A stretch of DNA of 64,000 bases from assembly GCF_963576615.1 (NCBI RefSeq), contig NC_088708.1, positions 6,262,001 through 6,326,000 of the forward strand, written 5' to 3'. This document shows positions 57,701-64,000 of the stretch, piece by piece. Positions within the stretch are counted from its first letter, which is position 1; the number at the start of each line of letters is the position of its first letter. A model generated the notes under the pieces. That model saw only the letters and a list, made by a program, of their open reading frames with translations, was not told the DNA's origin and did no database searches. This stretch comes from Watersipora subatra. Its lineage: Eukaryota; Bryozoa; Gymnolaemata; Cheilostomatida; Watersiporidae. The position numbers and the translations under genes were made by a program.

Positions 57701-60700
57701 CTAGTAAAGCTCATAATCCTGGGTAAGATATCCTGGTACCCTCTTCGACCTCTGCGGTCTACTAAACCTGTGGTCTGAATCAACGTGCCTGGCCTGTGGG
57801 CTCTCTCGTATCGCCCTGCCCTCTGCGACAGTCGACTCAGACCCCCGACATCCACCTGGACTGGCCTGTGGGCTCTTTCGTATCGCCCTGCCCTCTGCGC
57901 CTCTGGTGGAGCCAGGAGAATAGACATCCTGACTACGTTTGGGTGTAGTCTGTAGTTCCTCCTCTTTTGTATTATTTGCAGATTGTTCCATGTCTACCAA
58001 TGCACTCCGGTTTCTTCTGACTATCCCAGTATCTGTTTGGATCTGGTAGGACCTTGGTGCTACTTTCTTCACTACCATACCATCTTTCTGACTGTCCCGA
58101 ATATAAACCATTTTATTCGGTTTGAGTTCTGGTAGCTCCTTGGCCCTGAAGTGCTTATCATGATTCAGCTTTGTAGCCTGTCTCCTGGCCCCCTCGCTCT
58201 CAACAATGTGACTTCTATCAGTCTTGTGAGGCATCAAGTTAGCCTGGAGAACAGGAAGGTTTGTTTGTATCTGTCTTCCCATCAGCAACTCTGATGGGGT
58301 ATAGCCATTATCTAGAAGTGTGGCTCTATAAGTAAGCAAGCTCAGATGTGGGTCTTTGGGGTTTGATCTCCAAAGTCCCTTCACAGTTCCAACTGCTGGT
58401 TCAGCCTCTCCATTAGCTTTTGGGTAGCGTGGTGAACTCGTGACGTGAGTAAATCCATATTCTTCTGTAAATTTAAGGAACTCCTCTGAAGCAAATTGAG
58501 GGCCATTGTCTGAAATGACCATCTCACAAATTCCATGCACTGAGAAGATAGACTTCATTGCCTCAATGGTGTCTCTCGAAAGTAATGAGCAAAGTTTCCG
58601 TACTTCAATCCAACGGCTGTAGTAGTCTACTAAGAGTGAATAGTGACACTTTTGAAACTCCAACAAATCCGCCCCAAGACGTTGCCAAGCTCTCTCGGGG
58701 AGTGATGAAGGAAGAAGAGGTTCCGTAGGAGGTTTTGAATTGACTTTACAGACTCTACAGTTCTGTACCATCTCCTGAATTTCTGTTGAAATCCTGGGCC
58801 ACCACACAGACTGTCTTGCTCTCGATCTGCATTTAATTATTCCTTGGTGGGCTTGGTGAATAATGTCAAGCATTCTCAACCTCTCACTCGAGGGAACCAC
58901 AATACGATCATCATAGAGGAGTAGATCATCAATAACTGTAAGATGCTGCTGCACTTCCCAGTAAGGTTGAACACTTAAGTAAGCATCTGTCTTGTAGACT
59001 GGCCACCCCTCTCGACAACATCGGATAACTTCCAGACATAATTCGTCTTTGTGTTGAGCCTCTTTCAGTCTGTCAACAGCTACATTTGAAGGAATAACAC
59101 TCTGTGCGTATTCTTCAACTGCCTCGATCAACATGTGATCCTTTGTGCTTGGAGATTCTACTGGCGCTCTGGATAAGGCATCTGCCAAGCAATGAAGTTT
59201 CCCTTGCACATATTGAAACCTAGGCGCATACCTCATTATTCTTAGCCTCATCCGTAAGATTCTTGATGGCACCTGGTCTAACTCCTCAGACATCATCAAT
59301 GGCACTAGAGGCTTGTGGTCTGTCTCTATAGTGAAAGCCATCCCTCGGACAAACTGATCGAACCTCTCGCATGCCCAAACGGTCCCCAAAGCTTCTTTCT
59401 CAATAGCAGCATAGTTCTTCTCCGTCTCAGTGAGAGATCGCGAAGCATACATCACTGGTCGTCTGTTTCCATCTGGCTGAACTTGCATCAGAGTGGCTCC
59501 CAAACCAATATTGCTAGCATCTGTGCTGACAATAGTAACTAACTTCGGGTCATAATGTGCCATAGTCTCAGCAGATGTCAGAGTATCTCTAACTTTGGCA
59601 AAAGCATCCTCCTGTGCTGGTCCCCATATCCACTCTCTCTTCTCTTTCAGCAGCTCTCTCATAGGAGCGTTGAGAATAGCAAGAGTTGGAATGAACTTTG
59701 CCATCTGATTCAACATACCATTAATGCGTCTCAGATCTGTCTTACTGGTAGGAGTGGGGAAATCTTGAATAGCTGCCACCTTAGTGGGATCAGGTCTCAC
59801 TCCCTCCTGACCAATAATATGACCTAGAAAAGTCAAAGAGGATCTCCTGAACTCGCACTTCTGAGCATTGAGCGTAAGTCCAGAGTCCTGGAGAATTCTA
59901 AGCACCTCTCTGAGTCTCTCATCATGTGTTTGTAAATCTTTGCCATGGACCAGAATATTGTCCATGTGGCAAACAACTCCTGGTACACCTTCTAATAGTC
60001 TTGACATAGCTCTTTGGAAGATCTCTGGAGCACTAGACACTCCAAAGGGAAGTCTGTTAAAACAATAACGTCCAAATGGTGATAGAAACGTAGTTAGTCT
60101 CCTAGATTCTTCTTCAAGATTGATCTGCCAAAACCCGCTGTTGGCATCGAGTTTACTGAACACAGAACTCTTCCGCAATTTAGACAAACTCTCCTCCACT
60201 GTCGCCATAGGATGGATCTCCCTTTTTACTGCTGCGTTTAAGCCAGTCAGGTCCACACACAAGCGTACGGCTCCGGAAGCTTTGGGGATGGTGACTAGTC
60301 CACTGCACCAGTCAGTCGCTTCAGTCACTGGTGATATCACCCCAGAGGTGACCATCTCTTGCAACTGTAGCTTAGCCTTCTCCCGAAGTGGGTGAGGTAT
60401 TTTCCGTGGTGTATATATACATGTGGGTGTTATATTGTCTCTTAAGGAAATCTTATAGGTATATCCCTTGAGCAATCCTAACCCCTTAAACAACTTGGGA
60501 AATTCTGAACAAATGTCATTGAGTTTCAGAGTTTCATTTACATGACAAGTTACCAGATTTAATGCGACACAAGCATTTCTACTCAAGAGCGAGGTATTTT
60601 GGTTTTTAATAACATAAGCTTTCTCGCTATGTTTTAGGCCTTTATAGGACATTTTAGCCTCAAATACTCCCAATACCTCTAACTCTTTTCCACCAGGACC

Positions 60701-61813
60701 ATGTAGTATGGTATCAGGTGGAGATAACTTTATCTGATTGACCCAAGGTTCTGCATGACTGACAACCGTTCCATCAGCTCCGGTATCCAGTTTGAAGATA
60801 GTTTGAAATCCATTGACATCTACTTTAGCTTGCCAACACTCAACTTCTCCAACAACTAGTTCACCTGTAAACAGGAAGTTGTCATCATTTTCTTCCTTGA
60901 CCTCATTGATGCGTTTAGAACGACATACTCTCGAGTAATGTCCTTTCTTTCCACAGTTTCTGCACTCTGCTTCCTTAGCTGGACACTGATCTTTAGCGTG
61001 ATTTGGAGTTTTCCCACACCAACTACATTTTTGTGCTTGACTGTTTGGAAATTTATCACTTGGTTTATTCTGCTCTCCACTGCTAGCTCTCGAGTGCGAT
61101 TTCCCTTTAGTAGCCGGTTTTGACTGCTCAGAGCGCTTTCTAGCTCTGACAGCATTGACTGCCAGCTGACTGGACCCTCCACTCATAGACCGCATTGTAG
61201 TAGATGTAACCTCATGTGATCTGCATAACCGTACAGCTGTTGCCAGTGTAAGATTGTTGCCCTGAGAAATCAACCTTTTTCGCAGTTCATCTTCTCTTAG
61301 GCCTAACACTATCCTATCACGTAACATTTCATCTATAGGACTTTCAGCTTCTGCTGGTGCCCCCTCCGCAGCACGATAGTTAAATAGACAACTACTTGCT
61401 AACGTTCTTAACTCAGTGTAGAAAGCATCAAAGGACTCTCCAGGGAGTTGTGTACGTGTGTTAAACTTATATCGTTCATGGATTGTATTCCTTTCACCTA
61501 TACAATATTGTTCCATTATCTCTAAAACCAAGTCACAAGTCTTATCCACATCCCCTGTACCTGCATACCTAGCTGAGTTATCAATTATCTTGCTAGCTTC
61601 AGTACCAGCTGTATATAACAATAACTCCCGTTGGTATTCCAGTTCCTCCCCTCCCAACCTGGACAAGACATAATAAGAGCGCCACTTAGCTTTAAAAGTC
61701 CTGAAATTGGCCTCTTTGTTACTGTCTAATATTAATTCCGCTGGAGGGTCAATCCTTGGCATGGACCTTGGAATAACAACATTCGGAGCGGCTTCAGCCT
61801 CCTCATCACCCAT
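57701..61813 (-). CDS. Gag-Pol polyprotein of the LTR retrotransposon
   Basis: A single 1370-residue frame, without a stop or frameshift between Gag and Pol, starts with ATG about 25 bp inside the 5' LTR. Approximate order: Gag (1-260); two zinc knuckles around 265-300, the second canonical (CRNCGKKGHYSRVC); aspartic protease with LDTGADG near 340; reverse transcriptase about 480-650 with LPFGVSSAPEIF; RNase H with STDASNIGLG near 760 and ETDHKPL near 830; integrase with HQAHQG..CRVC from about 990, then Asp in GADLLEF, SDNGPQF and NGEAEPAV; then a tail with a ~66-nt internal duplication (EGRAIRKSPQA, EGRAIRESPQA). Odd point: the reverse-transcriptase metal-binding motif reads CHMDN, with Asn619 (codon 59957-59959) in place of the second Asp. 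The copy is therefore predicted to lack polymerase activity. Confidence 0.95.
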   Translation of the reverse strand: MGDEEAEAAPNVVIPRSMPRIDPPAELILDSNKEANFRTFKAKWRSYYVLSRLGGEELEYQRELLLYTAGTEASKIIDNSARYAGTGDVDKTCDLVLEIMEQYCIGERNTIHERYKFNTRTQLPGESFDAFYTELRTLASSCLFNYRAAEGAPAEAESPIDEMLRDRIVLGLREDELRKRLISQGNNLTLATAVRLCRSHEVTSTTMRSMSGGSSQLAVNAVRARKRSEQSKPATKGKSHSRASSGEQNKPSDKFPNSQAQKCSWCGKTPNHAKDQCPAKEAECRNCGKKGHYSRVCRSKRINEVKEENDDNFLFTGELVVGEVECWQAKVDVNGFQTIFKLDTGADGTVVSHAEPWVNQIKLSPPDTILHGPGGKELEVLGVFEAKMSYKGLKHSEKAYVIKNQNTSLLSRNACVALNLVTCHVNETLKLNDICSEFPKLFKGLGLLKGYTYKISLRDNITPTCIYTPRKIPHPLREKAKLQLQEMVTSGVISPVTEATDWCSGLVTIPKASGAVRLCVDLTGLNAAVKREIHPMATVEESLSKLRKSSVFSKLDANSGFWQINLEEESRRLTTFLSPFGRYCFNRLPFGVSSAPEIFQRAMSRLLEGVPGVVCHMDNILVHGKDLQTHDERLREVLRILQDSGLTLNAQKCEFRRSSLTFLGHIIGQEGVRPDPTKVAAIQDFPTPTSKTDLRRINGMLNQMAKFIPTLAILNAPMRELLKEKREWIWGPAQEDAFAKVRDTLTSAETMAHYDPKLVTIVSTDASNIGLGATLMQVQPDGNRRPVMYASRSLTETEKNYAAIEKEALGTVWACERFDQFVRGMAFTIETDHKPLVPLMMSEELDQVPSRILRMRLRIMRYAPRFQYVQGKLHCLADALSRAPVESPSTKDHMLIEAVEEYAQSVIPSNVAVDRLKEAQHKDELCLEVIRCCREGWPVYKTDAYLSVQPYWEVQQHLTVIDDLLLYDDRIVVPSSERLRMLDIIHQAHQGIIKCRSRARQSVWWPRISTEIQEMVQNCRVCKVNSKPPTEPLLPSSLPERAWQRLGADLLEFQKCHYSLLVDYYSRWIEVRKLCSLLSRDTIEAMKSIFSVHGICEMVISDNGPQFASEEFLKFTEEYGFTHVTSSPRYPKANGEAEPAVGTVKGLWRSNPKDPHLSLLTYRATLLDNGYTPSELLMGRQIQTNLPVLQANLMPHKTDRSHIVESEGARRQATKLNHDKHFRAKELPELKPNKMVYIRDSQKDGMVVKKVAPRSYQIQTDTGIVRRNRSALVDMEQSANNTKEEELQTTPKRSQDVYSPGSTRGAEGRAIRKSPQASPGGCRGSESTVAEGRAIRESPQARHVDSDHRFSRPQRSKRVPGYLTQDYELY

Positions 61814-61838
61814 ATTTACTACTATTTCGCTGCCACCA

Positions 61839-61990
61839 TGTGTTGTTGGGCTGATGAATTAGGATTAAGATGAGGCAGATGCATTTCGTATAACTGGTTT
61901 TAATGGCTACCGGAAAACGAACTCAAGATAACCTCGAACTAATGATTAATTATATAAACTCAATTAAAGTATCTTTGAGATTATACCACA
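61839..61990 (-). repeat. 5' LTR
   Basis: 152 bp. It is followed in element sense by the primer-site-like TGGTGGCAGCG and then the Gag start at 61813. It is flanked outside by GGTGT at 61991-61995. Such short LTRs with a ~25-bp leader make this a compact element. Confidence 0.94.
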
Positions 61991-61995
61991 GGTGT

Positions 61996-63012
61996 AACGA
62001 TGGGTAAAGCTCTATCCGTCCTTACTCTTTTTTTCTGCTGCCGTACCTTCCGACTGATTGCTGAATGTGGTTGTATATATTTTGTGTGATTTAGTTGACT
62101 GCAATTACTTCATCATAGTAGGCCTATAACAGATACTTTGAGTAAACATGTCATAATACTTTCTTGTCGTGATTTCAATGTTTTTTGTCCTAAATATTAT
62201 GTAATTGCATCACTGTCTTATTATATAGTGTTTATTTCTCCTCTTTGTCTATTTGTTCTCTGATTGCATAACTGTCTTATTATATAGGCTAGTGTTTATG
62301 TCTTCTCTTTGTCTATTGTATACTGTATGCATCTAAACCAGTTGAATACAGGAGTTCAGTATTGCAAGACGTACAGCTTGCTTGCTTGGAGTTAGGTAGA
62401 ACACTGAATATGCACCAAGTCCAGCACATCTTGTTCCCCTATTAAGGCTGCTAAGTATTACGCCTAATTGATTCTTCTACAATTTCATTGCATCCTATTA
62501 GAAAAATCAAAATAGCGCCTTGTAAAAATTTCAACTTTTTATCACCCTATATTGTTAGACCATTTTATTCTCCAAATAGTCTCGCCGCTTTTTCCGACTA
62601 ACCAATCTCATTTGATCTTTGCCTGCAAATAAAGGCCTGTTTTGTGTAAATGTGTATAATCAATAAAGAGTCAATCATTATCATCACCTTTTGACCTGTG
62701 GGTTTGGACTTTTTGCTCAATGTTTTTTGCAGTGCTCAGTGCGAGTATGGTTAAGATTTCCATTTTTACCCGCTTGACTGGAAAGCTAGTAGTGAAAGTA
62801 TTCATATCAACATTGTTGAAAACTCAACCACCTTGTAATCATATAATGACGTCTGTCTTTTATTAAGGTATATATTCACATGTATTGCAGCAAAGAAAGA
62901 AGTGTATGTTTTCTTTAATTAGCTTTTATACTGCATAATACTAAGTAATCACCTGGCTTCATCAAATTATCGTAACTGCTGTGACTATCCAAAATTGCCG
63001 TGACCTCAGATA
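61996..63012. other. Flank with a short tandem duplication
   Basis: No gene is recognised. A segment of about 55-60 bp (ATTGCATCACTGTCTTATTA, then CTCTTTGTCTATTTG) is repeated at about 62203 and 62264 with small changes. AATAAA-type signals occur near 62660, but no transcript can be assigned. Confidence 0.5.
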
Positions 63013-63959
63013 TCAATGTACCGTGAGTCTCACAAATTCTATCATAAAACATCTCCTTTCTTTTTTTTGAGTCACTCCAGAACTATCAATAAGCACGTGC
63101 GATAACTCACCATACTTTGGATGCTCGTTACCTAACACCATTAGAATCATCTCCATAGGCTGTGCCTCCTGCTCATCCGACCCTGTGCCACTACCAAAAA
63201 TACTTCCCTGTTTAGTGCCGGCGTCATTGCCAGTATACACTCTTTTTCATCACTTTGTCCACCACCAATACTGCCACTGTAACTACCAACACTGCCACCA
63301 CTATCTATCAGCCCGAAGCGTGTTGGTTGGGTCAATAATGAATCCTAAACCTCATCTACCGTCTCTTCCGTCTTATTTTCGCTCTCACTAATGAAAGCAG
63401 GCACGACAGGCATCTTGTGGGAATGCTTCTTTTGGGTCGTCTCTGACTGCACCAGAAGTGGTTTCACAGACCTGAGTGCTAGTATGGCCCAGACCTACTT
63501 ATCTTAGCCTTCCCCAGATATGGTGCCTCTACTTCCTGCGCTCTTCCTCTAAACCTCAGCCAACTGCAGTATAGCCATCCTGGATGCCTTTGCCTCTCCA
63601 ACTCAATGACCACCGCCTCACACTTGGTTTGCAGCCTAGCCATTTTTTCCTCCGTCTTCCTCTTTTCTTCCTCTCTCAATCTTTGCTAGCTTCCTCTTAT
63701 AACCATCACTGTCCAGCACACCATCGATGGACACCTCTACGAAAAAATAGCATACCTTCCCCATTGCGAATACTTGTTCAGCCACTTTCTCAGCACCTTC
63801 ACTCACCTCAGCTTTACTGCTTTCCTTATCATACTCCATAGACACTTTTACCTCTCTGGTACATTGGGCTGTTCTCTCGTGACTACCAATATTTCCACCA
63901 CTGTCCTTGTGCTGGCCTAAAATATAAATTTCTATTACTTCACTCTCTCTACTCGTCAC
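63013..63959 (-). pseudogene. Degenerate Gly/Ser-rich and coiled-coil coding remnant
   Basis: On the minus strand several overlapping frames look like one protein broken by frameshifts. They include SKAEVSEGAEKVAEQVF, then GYKRKLAKIER continuing in another frame as EEEKRKTEEKMARLQTKCEA (coiled-coil-like), then a Gly/Ser-rich part (GGSVGSYSGSIGGGQSDEK) and NDAGTKQGSIFGSGTGSDEQ, with NEHPKYGELSHVLID beyond. No single frame spans it and stops intervene. The family is not recognised. It could be a repeat-rich pseudogene or unspliced exons of a live gene extending past the window edge. Confidence 0.3.
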
Positions 63960-64000
63960 TTCCTTGGTTCCACCGGTTCACCAATCTATAATTTTGCCAA

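Larger units (their letters stand above)
57372..61990 (-). mobile_element. Full-length Ty3/gypsy-like LTR retrotransposon
   Basis: The 4619-bp element reads on the minus strand. It has two 152-bp LTRs (57372-57523 and 61839-61990) starting TG and ending CA, and 5-bp target duplications GGTGT (57367-57371 and 61991-61995). Immediately inside the 5' LTR is a tRNA-primer-site-like TGGTGGCAGCGAAATAG; just before the 3' LTR is a purine tract (GGAACGGGGGA). One frame covers Gag and Pol in the order protease, reverse transcriptase, RNase H, integrase, as in Ty3/gypsy elements. One LTR difference in 152 bp and an uninterrupted frame indicate recent insertion. Confidence 0.96.

Noticed and set aside
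57685..57927. 80-codon ORF with an RAGRYERAHRP repeat
   Set aside because: It is an alternative frame over the duplicated tail of the Gag-Pol gene.

Overview
The window is nuclear DNA of an invertebrate animal. It is AT-rich, its genes are cut into many short exons with GT-AG introns, and much of the non-coding space is transposon remnants and minisatellites. The recognisable genes (TPGS2, ERLIN, PTRH2) are conserved in metazoans. The repeat load, a compact Ty3-type LTR element and a MULE/PHD-finger pseudogene suggest a marine spiralian or similar animal, but the sequence alone does not fix the phylum.

Layout, left to right. (1) At 954-3717 (+) lies the 3' end of a PX-domain gene with a long acidic tail. 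(2) The stretch 3718-10750 has no recognised gene and holds a 20-copy 30-bp minisatellite. (3) TPGS2, a subunit of the tubulin polyglutamylase complex, occupies 10751-17741 (-) in nine recovered exons. Its introns hold a mariner-type MITE, a 12-bp satellite and two TTAA-ended foldback elements in opposite orientation. (4) A small unidentified gene ends at 19643 (+). (5) The stretch 20.2-28.7 kb is mostly non-coding and carries paired XhoI-palindrome elements and a Cys-rich pseudogene fragment. (6) ERLIN, an ER-membrane SPFH protein, spans 28733-45480 (+) in nine exons that join into one 330-codon frame. Its introns contain a 2-kb TTAA element, a 5.7-kb array of about 159 copies of a 36-bp unit, a third TTAA foldback element, a 25-copy array of the exon 5 splice donor itself, and further MITEs. 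(7) PTRH2, a peptidyl-tRNA hydrolase, lies at 45684-49854 (-), convergent with ERLIN and with only 203 bp between the stop codons. Its second intron carries a decayed Tc1/pogo-type transposon. (8) From 50.8 to 57 kb there are an 816-bp TIR transposon with a 7-bp target duplication, a MULE-like transposase pseudogene with a PHD finger, and two 3' exons of an unidentified minus-strand gene. (9) A full-length, very young Ty3/gypsy-like retrotransposon lies at 57372-61990 (-), with 152-bp LTRs that differ at one base and a 5-bp target duplication. Its 1370-codon frame is intact, but one residue of the reverse-transcriptase metal-binding motif is changed. (10) The right end carries degenerate Gly/Ser-rich and coiled-coil coding remnants (-).

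The most unusual observation is in ERLIN. A 22-bp tandem duplication spanning the exon 5/intron 5 junction has produced 25 consecutive near-perfect 5' splice sites, of which only the first keeps the reading frame. The next acceptor but one, that of exon 7, abuts a decayed 30-bp minisatellite, and intron 3 holds the giant 36-bp array with 720-bp and 1188-bp higher-order repeats. The very long open reading frame over that array (1964 codons) is best explained by a repeat period divisible by three, not by a protein.
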